A stretch of DNA of 64,000 bases from Campylobacter sp. RM6914 (GTDB lineage: Bacteria > Campylobacterota > Campylobacteria > Campylobacterales > Campylobacteraceae), in NCBI RefSeq assembly GCF_004803835.1, contig NZ_CP012545.1, positions 186,001 through 250,000 of the forward strand. The letters run 5' to 3'. A model generated the notes under the pieces. The model was not told the origin of the DNA. It ran no database searches and saw only the letters and a list, made by a program, of their open reading frames with translations. The first letter of the stretch is position 1; every line of letters begins with the position of its first letter. Below are positions 1 to 10,601 of the stretch, piece after piece. Position numbers and translations under genes: made by a program.

Positions 1-517
1 CTTCGCAAACGAGCTAAATGAAATTTTAAAAGATAAAAACGCAACTGCTTACGCCCCTAAAGTTCGTCTTGTAAAGGGGTTAAGTTATGCCAATATCGGG
101 GATTATAATAAAATTTGGATAACCGAATTTGAAGGATATGATCCAAATAAAATTTACGGTCTTATATACCAAGGAAAAAGTGCAGGTGTTGTGATACAAA
201 AGGACGGCAAACCGCTTGCCTTGCTTCAAAACGACCCAAAGAGTCTATTTTCCGTTTATATAGGTAATGACAAAATTCCAGGTATCGCGCACGGTAATAA
301 AAATGGAATTTTGATCAAATTTATACCTCAATGGCTAAGACCAAAGATCGGCGATGAGGTCTTTACTAGCGGTCTTGACGGAGCATTTTTTAGCGGAGTA
401 CCTGTTGGAAAAGTGTCTGAAATTTTTGATGAGAGTTTATACCAAAGCGTTTTAGTCGAGCCTTATGCTCAGATTAATATACCAAGTTATTTATATGTTG
501 TTACAAAGGAAAGATAA
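1..517 (+). CDS. mreC: Rod shape-determining protein MreC, C-terminal part
   Basis: Partial gene: an open frame enters from the left edge (codons begin at base 2) and ends at the TAA at 515-517. The roughly 170 residues present look like the periplasmic beta-barrel region of MreC. Examples are a [15 protein letters not shown] stretch and a [23 protein letters not shown] stretch broken by hydrophobic strands, the latter typical of MreC (a raised 'GD.V.TSG..G.FP.G.PVG' signature). MreC links the MreB cytoskeleton to wall-synthesis enzymes in the periplasm and sets rod shape. Its stop codon shares one base with the carB start, so the two are probably co-transcribed. mreC next to carB is also the order in C. 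jejuni. The membrane anchor and coiled coil lie outside the window. Confidence 0.85.
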   Translation, partial: FANELNEILKDKNATAYAPKVRLVKGLSYANIGDYNKIWITEFEGYDPNKIYGLIYQGKSAGVVIQKDGKPLALLQNDPKSLFSVYIGNDKIPGIAHGNKNGILIKFIPQWLRPKIGDEVFTSGLDGAFFSGVPVGKVSEIFDESLYQSVLVEPYAQINIPSYLYVVTKER

Positions 518-3500
518 TGCCAAGAAGAGATGATGTTAAAACGATTTTGCTTATAGGTTCGGGTCCGATCGTTATCGGTCAGGCTTGTGAGTTTGACTAC
601 AGCGGCACACAGGCTGCTAAAACGCTTAAAGAGCTTGGATATCGCGTTGTATTAATAAACTCAAATCCGGCTACGATCATGACTGATCCTGATTTTGCCG
701 ATGCGACTTATGTTGAACCTATAACAAAAGAGAGTATAAAACGCATCATAGACAGAGAAAATGTCGATGCTATCTTGCCTACGATGGGTGGTCAAGTTGC
801 TCTTAATGTTGCCATGGAGCTTTATGAGGCAAATATGCTAGGAGATGTCAAATTTCTTGGCGCAAACCCTGAGGCTATAAAAAAAGGCGAAGATAGACAA
901 ATTTTTAAAGAAGCTATGAAAAAGATCGGCATGGATCTTCCTAAAAGCCACTATGCTCACAGTTTTCAAGAGGCATTAGACGCGGCAAACGATATTGGCT
1001 TTCCTATCATTATAAGGGCGTCGTTTACTCTTGGTGGAGCAGGAAGCGGCGTAGCGTATAATATAGACGAATTTAAAGAGCTTGCTCAACTTGGACTTGA
1101 GGCCTCTCCTATACATGAAATTCTTATTGAGGAGAGTTTGCTTGGTTGGAAAGAGTATGAGATGGAAGTTATAAGAGATAGAAACGACAACTGTATCATA
1201 GTTTGTTCTATCGAAAACTTCGATCCTATGGGTGTTCATACCGGAGATAGTATCACAGTAGCTCCTGCACTTACGCTAACAGATAAAGAGTATCAAGTTA
1301 TGCGCGATGCCTCTTTTGCTATACTTCGCGAGATAGGTGTTGATACGGGTGGCTCAAATGTCCAGTTTGCTATACATCCAAAAACAGGTCGAATGATCGT
1401 TATAGAGATGAACCCACGCGTTTCACGTTCTTCTGCTCTTGCTAGTAAGGCTACGGGCTATCCTATAGCAAAAGTTGCTACTCTTTTGGCGGTTGGATTT
1501 AGCCTTGATGAGATAAAAAATGACATTACGGGAACTCCTGCTAGCTTTGAACCTGTGATCGATTATATCGTTACTAAAATTCCTCGCTTTACATTTGAAA
1601 AATTTCCAGGCTCTAACCCTTATCTTGGCACGGCAATGAAGTCTGTTGGCGAAGTTATGGCAATAGGCAGGACATTTAAGGAGAGTATCCAAAAGGCGCT
1701 TTGTTCTATGGAGCGTGATTTGAGCGGATTTAACTCTTTAAATTTAGATAAAAATGCACTCATATACGGTCTTAGAAATGCAAATGAAAATAGAATTTTA
1801 ATGATAGCCGAAGCTTACAGACAAGGCTTTAGCTTAGAAGAAATTCATGAATTTAGCAAGATCGATCCTTGGTTTTTGGATCAAATTCATCAAATAGTAA
1901 AATTTGAAGACAAGATCGATATGGATATATTAAATGACGCAAATTTGCTTAGAGAAGCCAAAACTATGGGTTTTTCGGATAAGATGATAGCGCATTTGAT
2001 AAATGAAAAAGACAACCTTGAACTTAGTCAAAATGATATTTATTTCGCTCGCGAAAAGCTTGGTATAAGCCTTGAATACAACGAAGTCGATACTTGTGCG
2101 GGAGAATTTAAAGCCCTAACGCCTTATCTTTACTCTACTACAAATATCACCCAGAGAAAGCAGGCTAAAGCTGCTACTAGCGATAAAAAAGTCATGATAA
2201 TAGGCGGTGGTCCAAACCGCGTCGGACAAGGCATAGAGTTTGACTATTGTTGTGTGCACGCAAGTTATGCATTGCGTGATCTTGGTATAAAAACGATAAT
2301 GTATAACTGCAACCCAGAAACCGTCTCAACCGACTATGATACAAGTGATATACTTTATTTTGAGCCGATTGATTTTGAGCATATAAGAAGTGTTATAGAG
2401 TGCGAAAAGCCTGACGGTGTTATAGTTCATTTTGGAGGACAAACTCCTCTTAAATTTGCTAAACGCTTGACTATAACCGGAGCAAAGATAATAGGCACAA
2501 GCGCAAGAACCATAGATGTTGCCGAAGACAGAAAGAAATTTAGCGAATTTATCGATAAGATAGGTGTTAAACAGCCTAAAAACGATACCGCTACAAGTGA
2601 AAAAGAGGCTATCGAAAAGGCAGCTGCGATAGGGTATCCCGTGCTTGTTCGTCCAAGCTATGTATTAGGCGGTAGAGCGATGAGAAGAGTTCATAGTGAG
2701 GCGGAGCTAAAAGAGTATATGAATGAGGCAGTTCAGGTTAGCAACAACTCTCCCGTGTTGCTTGATAAATTTTTACAAGATGCAACAGAGCTTGATGTAG
2801 ACGCGATAAGTGACGGTAAAGATGTCTATATTGGTGCGATAATGGAGCACATAGAGGAGGCAGGCATCCACTCCGGAGATAGCGCTTGTATCTTGCCTGC
2901 GATGAGTTTAAGTAAGGAGATGATAGATAAAGTCCGTGCTCAAACTCGTGATATAGCTTTAAATTTAGGCGTTATCGGACTTATGAATATCCAGTTTGCG
3001 ATCTATGAAAATGAGCTTTATATGATCGAGGTAAACCCAAGAGCAAGTAGAACCGTGCCTTTTGTAAGCAAGGCTACGGGCATACCGATGGCAAAGGTTG
3101 CAACCAGGGTTATGTGGCAGGGAAATTTACGTGAAGCACTTAAATTCTACGACAGTTACGGTGTTTTAACACAAGAAGACGGAATTTTATTACCAAATAT
3201 CAAAAATCATGTTTGTGTTAAAGAGGCGGTATTTCCGTTTAATAAGCTAACGGGTGCTGACTTAATCCTTGGGCCTGAGATGAAATCAACAGGCGAAGTA
3301 ATGGGTATAAGTCCTGATTTTGCTAGAAGTTTTGTTAAGAGCCAGATAGCTGCTAGCAACTGCTTGCCTACAAGCGGAACTGTATTTTTAACCTTAGCCG
3401 ATGCCGATAAGCCTTATGCAAGTGAGCTAGCAAGAGATCTTATCAAGCTTGGATTTAACATAACGGCAACCGGTGGAACGCATAAAATTTTAAACGAAAA

Positions 3501-3774
3501 CGGCATAAAAGCGGAATTTGTATATAAGATCAGCGAAAGTCGTCCAAATATCGAAGATAAGCTTAAAAACGGCGATATCGCACTTGTGATAAACACAAGC
3601 GATAGCAAATCAAATGCCGATGACGGTAAAAAAATTCGCCAAAATGTTTTGAGATTTAAGATACCGTATTTTACCACGATGCGTGCGGCACTTGCGGCCG
3701 CTAAGTCGATCAAAAGCGTTCAAGACGGCTCGGCTTACGAAGTAAGATCACTTCAAGAATATCTTAAGAATTAA
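517..3774 (+). CDS. carB: Carbamoyl-phosphate synthase large subunit
   Basis: Full-length 1085-residue protein, the usual size for CarB. It makes carbamoyl phosphate from bicarbonate, ammonia (supplied by CarA) and two ATP, for pyrimidine and arginine synthesis. The two homologous halves are visible. The first starts with a [17 protein letters not shown] loop near residue 15. The second starts with [15 protein letters not shown] near residue 565. Each is followed by an ATP-grasp domain with an [18 protein letters not shown] or [18 protein letters not shown] signature. The last 130 or so residues are the MGS-like allosteric domain, including [10 protein letters not shown]. The ATG overlaps the mreC stop by one base. 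carA is not adjacent but lies about 12 kb downstream. Confidence 0.98.
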   Translation: MPRRDDVKTILLIGSGPIVIGQACEFDYSGTQAAKTLKELGYRVVLINSNPATIMTDPDFADATYVEPITKESIKRIIDRENVDAILPTMGGQVALNVAMELYEANMLGDVKFLGANPEAIKKGEDRQIFKEAMKKIGMDLPKSHYAHSFQEALDAANDIGFPIIIRASFTLGGAGSGVAYNIDEFKELAQLGLEASPIHEILIEESLLGWKEYEMEVIRDRNDNCIIVCSIENFDPMGVHTGDSITVAPALTLTDKEYQVMRDASFAILREIGVDTGGSNVQFAIHPKTGRMIVIEMNPRVSRSSALASKATGYPIAKVATLLAVGFSLDEIKNDITGTPASFEPVIDYIVTKIPRFTFEKFPGSNPYLGTAMKSVGEVMAIGRTFKESIQKALCSMERDLSGFNSLNLDKNALIYGLRNANENRILMIAEAYRQGFSLEEIHEFSKIDPWFLDQIHQIVKFEDKIDMDILNDANLLREAKTMGFSDKMIAHLINEKDNLELSQNDIYFAREKLGISLEYNEVDTCAGEFKALTPYLYSTTNITQRKQAKAATSDKKVMIIGGGPNRVGQGIEFDYCCVHASYALRDLGIKTIMYNCNPETVSTDYDTSDILYFEPIDFEHIRSVIECEKPDGVIVHFGGQTPLKFAKRLTITGAKIIGTSARTIDVAEDRKKFSEFIDKIGVKQPKNDTATSEKEAIEKAAAIGYPVLVRPSYVLGGRAMRRVHSEAELKEYMNEAVQVSNNSPVLLDKFLQDATELDVDAISDGKDVYIGAIMEHIEEAGIHSGDSACILPAMSLSKEMIDKVRAQTRDIALNLGVIGLMNIQFAIYENELYMIEVNPRASRTVPFVSKATGIPMAKVATRVMWQGNLREALKFYDSYGVLTQEDGILLPNIKNHVCVKEAVFPFNKLTGADLILGPEMKSTGEVMGISPDFARSFVKSQIAASNCLPTSGTVFLTLADADKPYASELARDLIKLGFNITATGGTHKILNENGIKAEFVYKISESRPNIEDKLKNGDIALVINTSDSKSNADDGKKIRQNVLRFKIPYFTTMRAALAAAKSIKSVQDGSAYEVRSLQEYLKN

Positions 3775-3818
3775 TCAAATTTAAAGGTCTAGGCTATGGC
3801 TTAGACCATAAATTTGAT
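3774..3818 (+). terminator. Inverted repeat after carB, likely terminator
   Basis: Immediately after the carB stop there are two nested arms. ATCAAATTTA (3774-3783) pairs with TAAATTTGAT (3809-3818), and GGTCTA (3786-3791) pairs with TAGACC (3802-3807), leaving a 10-base loop. A moderately T-rich stretch follows. Position and structure fit a terminator for the mreC-carB unit. Termination itself is inferred. Confidence 0.6.
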
Positions 3819-3880
3819 CTCATTTTAAGCGTTTATATACATCGAAATTTGGCGTAAAACTGCGCTTTTAAGGGTTTTTT

Positions 3881-4483
3881 ATGGATGCTTTTATATCCGG
3901 ATTTCTTACTAGTTTATCACTTATACTTGCTATCGGAGCGCAAAATGCCTTTGTGCTAAGGCAGGGCATCAAAAAAGAATTTGTATTTTTAGTTTGTATT
4001 ATTTGTGCTATGTCAGACGCTATTTTGATAGTAGCAGGAGTTGGCGGCTTTGGCTATATGACGCAAAAATTTAGCTACTTAGAAAGTGTTGCTAGATATG
4101 GTGGTGGGGCATTTTTGTTTGTTTACGGGATAAAAAGCTTTTATAGCGCATATAAGATGACGCACGCCCTAAAGCCACAAAGTTTTGCTACTGCGTCACT
4201 TACAAAAACAGCTCTTTTAACACTCGCATTTACTTGGCTAAACCCGCATGTTTATCTTGATACCGTTATGCTCATTGGCTCTGTTTCTACTAAATTTGGC
4301 ACCAATGCAAACATCTTTGGAGCAGGTGCCGTAAGTGCGTCGTTTGTATTTTTCTTTTCGCTTGGATACGGTGCTAGGCTTTTAGCCCCATTTTTTGAAA
4401 AGGCGGTGGCATGGAAAATTTTAGAATTTATAGTAGGCGTGATAATGTTAGCACTTGCATTCATGCTTATTTTTAGTGTTTAA
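3881..4483 (+). CDS. LysE/ArgO-family amino acid exporter
   Basis: A 200-residue hydrophobic protein with about six membrane segments. The N-terminal LAIGAQNAFVLRQGI motif near residue 17 is diagnostic of the LysE/ArgO branch of the LysE superfamily, which exports basic amino acids such as arginine or lysine across the inner membrane. A second family feature is TFTWLNPHVYLDTV-like sequence (here LAFTWLNPHVYLDTVMLIG) near residue 120. The ATG is preceded by an AAGGG-type ribosome site about six bases upstream. The gene stands alone between the carB terminator and the split kinase. The substrate cannot be read from the sequence. Confidence 0.85.
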   Translation: MDAFISGFLTSLSLILAIGAQNAFVLRQGIKKEFVFLVCIICAMSDAILIVAGVGGFGYMTQKFSYLESVARYGGGAFLFVYGIKSFYSAYKMTHALKPQSFATASLTKTALLTLAFTWLNPHVYLDTVMLIGSVSTKFGTNANIFGAGAVSASFVFFFSLGYGARLLAPFFEKAVAWKILEFIVGVIMLALAFMLIFSV

Positions 4484-4568
4484 ATTTAAAATAAAGTCAA
4501 TATCTTAACCAAACAACGCTTTTGTGTATTTTGCTTTGTTTGAGTAAGTAAATTTATCTTAAAAATCC

Positions 4569-4574
4569 TATAAT
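4569..4574 (+). promoter_or_regulatory. -10 box abutting the kinase start codon
   Basis: A perfect TATAAT at 4569-4574 ends six bases before the ATG at 4581, and a second TATAAT (4577-4582) overlaps that ATG. No ribosome-binding sequence is visible between them. If the first box is used, transcription would start on or next to the ATG, giving a leaderless message. This is inference from spacing only. Confidence 0.35.
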
Positions 4575-4580
4575 GCTATA

Positions 4581-6556
4581 ATGAAATTTAAACAGGTAAT
4601 TTTTTATTTTTTAGCTATTCTTGCCGTTGGTTATTTTTATTTAGTCTATACAAATTATGATGAAAATAAAAAATATACATACAATGTAGCAGTTACTAGT
4701 CAAGTTACGACCGTTCAAAAATACAAAGCCATTATCAACGAGAGGATAGAGCAGCAAAAGAGACTGCTTGAAGAGACGGCTAGATTTATAGAGACAAAAG
4801 AGTATGCGACAGATTATGACACTATAAAAGGCGTGCTTAATATCATAGCTAGGACGACAGGATTTTTGGCTGTGTATTCCGGTTATATAGATACGTATAA
4901 ATTTATCGCCAGTAATAATATCGAACCGCAATATAACTTTTCAAACCGCCCTTGGTTTATAGCGGCAAAGAAAAATATGGCAACTGGTTTTACCGAGCCT
5001 TATGTTGATAGGCTACTTAATATATATGTTATCTCGGTATCTACGCCGCTTTTTAAAAATGGTAAATTTATCGGTGTTTTGACGGCTGATTTGGATTTTG
5101 AAATTTTTCAAAAAGAGCTTGCAACGCTTTTTCCGCTTTCAAACGGTTCGGCATTTTTGATAGTAAACGGCAAAAACGCACTGGATAAAATGGGTCAAAT
5201 TTTAGACTTTGATAGTATCGAAGTAAAAAATGCACTAAAAACCATATCTAAAAAAAGAGAGGGAAATGAGCAAATTTTTATAAAAAACAAGCCATATATT
5301 TTTGTCTATGATACATTGGCAAATAGCGACTGGATATTAGTTAGCGTGTTGGATGAGACGATGATTTATAAGCAGGTTAATAAAAAGACATTGCGAGATC
5401 TGGGTATATTTTTGGCATTAGTGCTTTTTGGGGTTTACGCATTTGTTGCTATTTATATCGCACAGCGAAAATTTTACAAGAGCAAGCATTTGTTAAATCT
5501 TTTTTCTAAAAACCCTATCGGTGGACTTGTTATAACTGATCGCGCCGGCAATATCGCCTTTATAAATAAAGAATTTGAAAAGATTTTCGGACTAAAATTT
5601 AAGGCAAATATCGGCAAAAACCTAAAAGAGCTTCCGGATATCTTCTATCAAAATCAAAACATGCAAGATATATTTGAGCAAATTACAAATAACCCTAAAA
5701 AAGTTTTGGCTTAACTTTAAAAAAAGACGAGTTATTTTATAAGGTCGAATTTTTGCCGCTTTTGGATAAATACAGTGTTTTTGACGGAGTATTTATCATG
5801 GCTCACGATGTTACGCATGAGATAGATTTGGAACAAAATAAGCAAAAACAAGAGCAAATTTTATTACAAAATTCCAAAATGGTTGCTCTTGGCGAGATGG
5901 TAAGCGCGATATCTCATCAGTATAAACAACCCCTTAATACCCTTTTGCTTTTAGCAAGCGACACGCAAGAGCTACTTAGCGGCATGAGTGCTAATGAAAA
6001 AGCTTTAAAAAATATATTAAATATGCGTATGAATATCGACCTGATGAACGAAACGATAGATGTTTTTAGGAATTTTTATAAAGAGGATTTTTGTGAAAAA
6101 AGTTTTGATCTGATTGACGTAATGGACGATGTTTTATATATTTGTAGGCCTCAACTTCAGGTAAAAAATATAAAGTTAAATTTTATTTATGATGATGAGG
6201 AACATCAGATCACAAGCTATCCGACATATGTTAAACATGTTTTAATGAATATCATCATAAACGCAAAAGACGAGCTTGTTAAAAAGGCTATGCGATGTGA
6301 TTTTGAGCCATATATCACGGTGACATTAAGACAGGATTGGCAAAAATTTACGATCGGCATAGAGGATAATGCCGGCGGTATTGATAAGAATTTGGCTAAA
6401 CAGATATTTGAGCCGTTTTTTACAACAAAAGGTGGCGAAGGCACCGGCATGGGGCTTTATCTTTGCAAGTTGATATTTGAGAAAAAACTACGTGGCGATA
6501 TAAAGCTCGTTAGTGCCGCAAACCCGACAAAATTTGAGATAGAGTTACTAAAATGA
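4581..6556 (+). pseudogene. Cache/PAS sensor histidine kinase, split by a -1 frameshift
   Basis: One kinase gene is read in two frames. The first part (4581-5714) has a membrane segment at residues 6-25, a periplasmic Cache-type domain to about 270, a second membrane segment near 275-295 and the start of a PAS domain. It stops at TAA 5712-5714, just after a run of six A (5697-5702). Stepping back one base at that run continues the PAS domain without a stop, with codons from AGT at 5702. The frame then runs through ALGEMVSAISHQYKQPLN (phospho-accepting His near residue 446 of the joined 658-residue protein), the N box NIIINAKDEL and GTGMGLYLCKL. The second part has only a TTG at 5753 as a possible own start, inside the PAS domain and without a clear ribosome site. 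Either one A has been lost, ribosomes slip, or the base call is wrong. The end overlaps the response regulator ATG by four bases, so the two are partners. Confidence 0.8.
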
Positions 6557-7242
6557 ATACAATATTTAAAGAACTTAGTCGTATAAACGTGCTTTTGGTT
6601 GAGGATGATTTGCATCTGCGAGATGTTATAAAAGAGCTTGTCGAGCCTTATGTGGGGCAAATTTTTAAAGCGCAAAACGGCAAAGATGGACTCGAGATTT
6701 TTAGTCAAAATGATATAAATTTGATCATAACCGATATAAATATGACTTCCATGAATGGCATAAAGATGGTAAAACACATTAGAAAACTTGATGAGCAAAC
6801 TCCGATAATATTTATCACAGCCTATGATACCGATGAAAATTTACAAAATTTAATAACCATACAAAACAGCAGTCTTTTAAAAAAACCATTTGATAAACAG
6901 CAGTTATTAATCACCATGCTAATGGTTAGCAAAAACGGTATAAAGGCGCTAGAGCGCTTAAATTTAGGGCAAGGCTTTAGCTATGATATCCAAAGTAGAA
7001 CTCTTTATAGCGGCGATGAAAACATCGCACTAACTAAAACAGAGCAACGACTCTTGCATATACTAGCGATAAATAAAGACCGAGTGGTATCCTTTGAAAT
7101 GATAGAAAATTTCACATGGAGCGGCAAGGTCGCGTCGTTTGACACTATGAGAAATTATATAAACAAACTACGCAACAAAACTTATGCAACACTTATTAAA
7201 AACATTCAAGGGATCGGCTATAAATTATCACTTTGCGAGTAG
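6553..7242 (+). CDS. OmpR-type response regulator
   Basis: A 229-residue two-component regulator. The receiver domain (about 10-125) has the acidic pair at D18/D19, phospho-acceptor D61 in IITDINMTSMNG, T89 and K111 in the LLKKPF loop. The C-terminal part (about 140-229) resembles a winged-helix DNA-binding domain, with an ALTKTEQRLLHIL helix and ending IQGIGYKLSL. The ATG overlaps the stop of the split kinase gene, so it would be co-expressed with it. If the kinase is truly broken, this regulator lacks its cognate sensor. It converges on the torA-like gene, but nothing in the sequence proves that this is its target. Confidence 0.9.
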   Translation: MNTIFKELSRINVLLVEDDLHLRDVIKELVEPYVGQIFKAQNGKDGLEIFSQNDINLIITDINMTSMNGIKMVKHIRKLDEQTPIIFITAYDTDENLQNLITIQNSSLLKKPFDKQQLLITMLMVSKNGIKALERLNLGQGFSYDIQSRTLYSGDENIALTKTEQRLLHILAINKDRVVSFEMIENFTWSGKVASFDTMRNYINKLRNKTYATLIKNIQGIGYKLSLCE

Positions 7243-7256
7243 TTTAGTGGTGGAAG

Positions 7257-7278
7257 ATGTCCGAGAAGACTCGGACAT
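7257..7278. terminator. Hairpin between convergent regulator and torA-like genes
   Basis: ATGTCCGAG (7257-7265) and CTCGGACAT (7270-7278) form a perfect 9-bp stem with the loop AAGA. It sits in the 41-base gap between two convergent genes, so it could end transcription from both sides. The T-tracts on both sides are weak. Confidence 0.65.
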
Positions 7279-7283
7279 TAAAA

Positions 7284-9734
7284 TTACATTTTAGGCTTTG
7301 AGAAGACCTTGATTTTAGGTGCTGTGCCTGTGAATTTTTCTATATTTACAAGCGCGGTATGCGATATGTTGCCTTGCGCTAGTTTTGATGTGCCTTTGTC
7401 GATAGTTAAGACATTGACATCACCGTGAACACACATACTACCTATCTCGCCCGGATCTTGCGGATCATACCATGCACCTTCTGCTACACATACAACATCT
7501 TTTCTAACATCATCCGTCACAACTGCACCGCAAAGAATTTTACCGCGTTTTGACGACACAAGAACCAAATCCCCGTCAACTATGCCTTTTTCTTTTGCGT
7601 TTTCCGGATTTATCAAGATAGGCTCGCGCTCGTTTACTTCATACACTTTACGCAAGATGGTGTTGTTTAGTTGAGAGTGTAGTCTGTGTCTTGGGTGCGG
7701 CGATATTAGGTGGTATGGGAAATCCTTAGTAGCGTTTCCTAGCCATTCTGCCGGTTCGTAAAATTTAGCATAACCTTCGCAGTCGTCATATCCGTAAGAT
7801 GCAACCTTTTTGGAGAAAATTTCTATCCTGCCGGATGGAGTTCCTAGTTGATTTTCTATCGGGTCTTCAACAAATTCTTTAAATGCAACATAGTCGTCCC
7901 CGCCTTGTTCCATTTTTGTAAATTCATAATAGCCCTTCTCCCAAAATGCCTCAAATTTAGGTAGCTCTATACCTTTGGCAACAGCTTGTTCCATGGCTTG
8001 CTCGTAGAAGTATTTTGCCCAGCCTTTAGCATCTCTACCTTCGGTAAATAGATCTTTTCTGCCGAATTTATCGGCTATATCGGTAAAGATATCATAATCA
8101 GCTTTTGACTCGCCAACAGGCTCTATGCCTTTTTTAAGTGCGATAAGACCTGTTTTGGACTCGGAGCCAACAACGCTTATGTCGTCACGCTCTATCTCTG
8201 TGCAAGCAGGAAGAACGATGTCTGCCATGCGTGAGCTGGCAGTCCAGTATGGGTCTTGGTTGATGATAACTTCCGGTTTCTGCCATGCTTTTATCATTTT
8301 GTTGCGGTCTTGATGATGATGCATCGGGTTACCGCCTGCCCAGTAGATAAGCTTAATATCGGCAAATTCTACCTTTGTGCCATTATAATCTATGCTCTTG
8401 CCCGGATTTAGTAGCATGTCTGAAATTTTAGCTACAGGTATCGCTTTGTTTGAGAAGCTTTGCTCAAACGAGCTTGTATCGTTGCCTGTTCCTGCATTAT
8501 AAGTCATCGGCTTGCCTACTGTTATGCCTGGTATTGAAACGCCAACACGCTCTGTCGAGCCGACATTACCGTCACCGTGGTAGCTTGCACCGCATCCGCC
8601 GCCGTTTTTGCCTATTTGTCCAAGCATGGCAGTTAGTGTAAATACAGCCCAGTTTCCCATCTCGCCGTGGTCTTGTCTTTGTAGTGACCAGCCAGGCATG
8701 ATCATGGTTGTTGTTTTAGCCATGGTTTGAGTTAGTTCTTTGATCTCTTTTTCACTAATGCCTGTGATCTTACTAGCCCAAGCCGGGTCCTTCTTTACTC
8801 CATCACTTTTGCCTGTAAAATAATCTTTAAATTTATCAAATCCAACCGTATATCTCTCGATAAAATTTTTATCATAAAGACCTGTTTCATATAGATGATA
8901 ACACATTGCAACCATGAGCGCGACGTCTGTGTTTGGTATGATTTTTATATTTTTAGCGTCAAAAAATTTATCACTGTCTGTGCGTAAAGGATTTATCGAG
9001 ATGACTTTTAGTTTGCCCTCTTTTACGGAGTTTTTAATTTTTACAAATCCATCATAAGACTTATGCGCAGGAACGTCCCAGTTTATCTGTGTGGTGCGCA
9101 CTAGATCGCAACCTATGAGCACGAGAGTTTGCGTATGTTTTGCGATATTATCCAAGCTTGTGTGTCTAAAATAATGGTTTGTTCCCATTACTATCGGTGT
9201 TACGACGGATATTGCACCAGTAGAGTAAGTTCCCTTGCTATCTACAAAGCCGCCGGTTAAATTTAACATTCTTTTTAATAGAGTTTGCGGGTTGTTTAGG
9301 TTGCCTATACCAAACCAGCCGTAGCTTCCGGCATATATGCTTTCTGGACCGAAATCCCTCTGACATCTTGCGATCTCTTCGTAGATGATTTGATTTACTT
9401 TTTCCCAGCTTACGCGCACAAATTTATCTTTGCCACGCATGGTAGTGTCGCTTTTGTGACGATCTTTTAAAAATCCTTCTCTAACATAGGGATAAAGCAC
9501 GCGAGTTTCATCGTATGTTCTGCTGCGAACAGCTTTGTTCATTAGAGGTGGATTTGAATCAAAACTTAGTGGCTCAACTTCCGTTAGCTTGCCATCTTCG
9601 ATAGTCGCTTCAAGTGGACCCCAGTGTGTGGCTGTTGTTACCTTTTTGCTATTGCTTAAAATTTTAGCACTTGATAGCATTGGTGCAGCTGTTACGCCTA
9701 ACGCCATTCCCTTTAGAAAATTTCGTCTTTGCAT
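7284..9734 (-). CDS. torA: TorA/BisC-type molybdopterin reductase (TMAO/DMSO-like)
   Basis: An 816-residue periplasmic molybdoenzyme of the DMSO reductase family. It starts with a Tat signal (RRNFLKG at residues 3-9 followed by a hydrophobic stretch). Near residue 170 is a KGTYSTGAIS segment whose Ser171 matches the serine that ligates molybdenum in TMAO/DMSO reductases. There is no N-terminal Fe-S cysteine motif, as expected for this subgroup. WSLQRQDHGE and HPRHRLHSQLNNT-type cofactor-binding segments are present. It lies just downstream of a monohaem cytochrome gene, the same pair as Cj0265c-Cj0264c of C. jejuni, where the enzyme reduces TMAO/DMSO. The substrate here is inferred. Confidence 0.88.
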   Translation of the reverse strand: MQRRNFLKGMALGVTAAPMLSSAKILSNSKKVTTATHWGPLEATIEDGKLTEVEPLSFDSNPPLMNKAVRSRTYDETRVLYPYVREGFLKDRHKSDTTMRGKDKFVRVSWEKVNQIIYEEIARCQRDFGPESIYAGSYGWFGIGNLNNPQTLLKRMLNLTGGFVDSKGTYSTGAISVVTPIVMGTNHYFRHTSLDNIAKHTQTLVLIGCDLVRTTQINWDVPAHKSYDGFVKIKNSVKEGKLKVISINPLRTDSDKFFDAKNIKIIPNTDVALMVAMCYHLYETGLYDKNFIERYTVGFDKFKDYFTGKSDGVKKDPAWASKITGISEKEIKELTQTMAKTTTMIMPGWSLQRQDHGEMGNWAVFTLTAMLGQIGKNGGGCGASYHGDGNVGSTERVGVSIPGITVGKPMTYNAGTGNDTSSFEQSFSNKAIPVAKISDMLLNPGKSIDYNGTKVEFADIKLIYWAGGNPMHHHQDRNKMIKAWQKPEVIINQDPYWTASSRMADIVLPACTEIERDDISVVGSESKTGLIALKKGIEPVGESKADYDIFTDIADKFGRKDLFTEGRDAKGWAKYFYEQAMEQAVAKGIELPKFEAFWEKGYYEFTKMEQGGDDYVAFKEFVEDPIENQLGTPSGRIEIFSKKVASYGYDDCEGYAKFYEPAEWLGNATKDFPYHLISPHPRHRLHSQLNNTILRKVYEVNEREPILINPENAKEKGIVDGDLVLVSSKRGKILCGAVVTDDVRKDVVCVAEGAWYDPQDPGEIGSMCVHGDVNVLTIDKGTSKLAQGNISHTALVNIEKFTGTAPKIKVFSKPKM

Positions 9735-9751
9735 TTTTCTTCCTTTCGTGG

Positions 9752-10327
9752 TTATTTGTTTGATTTGTCTAACAGTTTGTATTGCAAGTATGAGCCGACA
9801 AGTCTTGTTTCGTCTTTGTTAAGACCTGCTCTGTCGCTCATGGTTTTTACGACATTTGGCCATTGGTTTATGGTGTATTCATCTATCGCTTTTGCAACAT
9901 GACAGCTGCCGCAACGAAGATAAAGATCCTCTTCGGCCTCCCATAAACCATCTTTTGTATTTTTGATAACACTTGGGTCTTTTATGTTGAAGCTAAGCTC
10001 TATATTTTTCCATTTGACGCCATACTCATCTTCTTTTTCTGATATGATTTTTAAATTTTTAACAGATTCGCCAGTGATCCTTGCAAGCTTTATCCTATCC
10101 ATGTCGTTATAAAACAAAATATATTCATTGCCGCTCATTACCGATGCGCTCACTTTGTATTTGCTTCCGTCTTTTTGGATGTGAGTGCCTTTATATAATG
10201 TGCCTGCTTCTTTGTCGTCTATCAAGATCTCGGTATCTGCTCCTACTATATCAAGTCCTAGCATGAAATTTGGCATACAGCAAAGTAAAAATGCCGCAGC
10301 GACTGATCTTAGCTTGTTTTTATCCAT
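9752..10327 (-). CDS. Monohaem c-type cytochrome, electron donor to TorA-like enzyme
   Basis: A 191-residue exported protein. A hydrophobic signal peptide covers about residues 7-24, and a single CGSCH haem site lies at 139-143 in the C-terminal third. The N-terminal 130 residues have no motif I recognise. It starts at ATG 10327 behind AAAGGAG and is followed 17 bases later by the torA-like gene, so the two form one unit. The arrangement equals Cj0265c/Cj0264c. The protein probably passes electrons from the quinol or cytochrome pool to the reductase, in place of the pentahaem TorC of enterobacteria. Confidence 0.85.
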   Translation of the reverse strand: MDKNKLRSVAAAFLLCCMPNFMLGLDIVGADTEILIDDKEAGTLYKGTHIQKDGSKYKVSASVMSGNEYILFYNDMDRIKLARITGESVKNLKIISEKEDEYGVKWKNIELSFNIKDPSVIKNTKDGLWEAEEDLYLRCGSCHVAKAIDEYTINQWPNVVKTMSDRAGLNKDETRLVGSYLQYKLLDKSNK

Positions 10328-10601
10328 TTACTACTCTCCTTTGTTGTTAAATTAAGAAATCATTTTAATACAAAAGTATAAAAAAAGTATAATATTTTCA
10401 AGCGCACTTGTTTAAATTTTATTTGTTTAAAGTAGTTCTTATATAATTATAAAAATAGTGATGATAAATTGAACTCAAACATAAATTTACAAGACATAAG
10501 AGCGTTTAAGACAATACGACTATTTAATGTAATAAAACGTAGTTTTAAATTTTGGCTACTTAAAAGGGAGCAGTACTGCTTATTTAAATTTAAACTCAGG
10601 T

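Noticed and set aside
5753-6556. Second half of the kinase as an independent gene starting at TTG 5753
   Set aside because: The TTG lies within the PAS domain, has no clear ribosome site, and the same frame continues upstream to the A-run.
10328-10601. Hidden gene between the cytochrome and EamA genes
   Set aside because: All frames are short and broken. The region holds promoter-like AT-rich sequence only.
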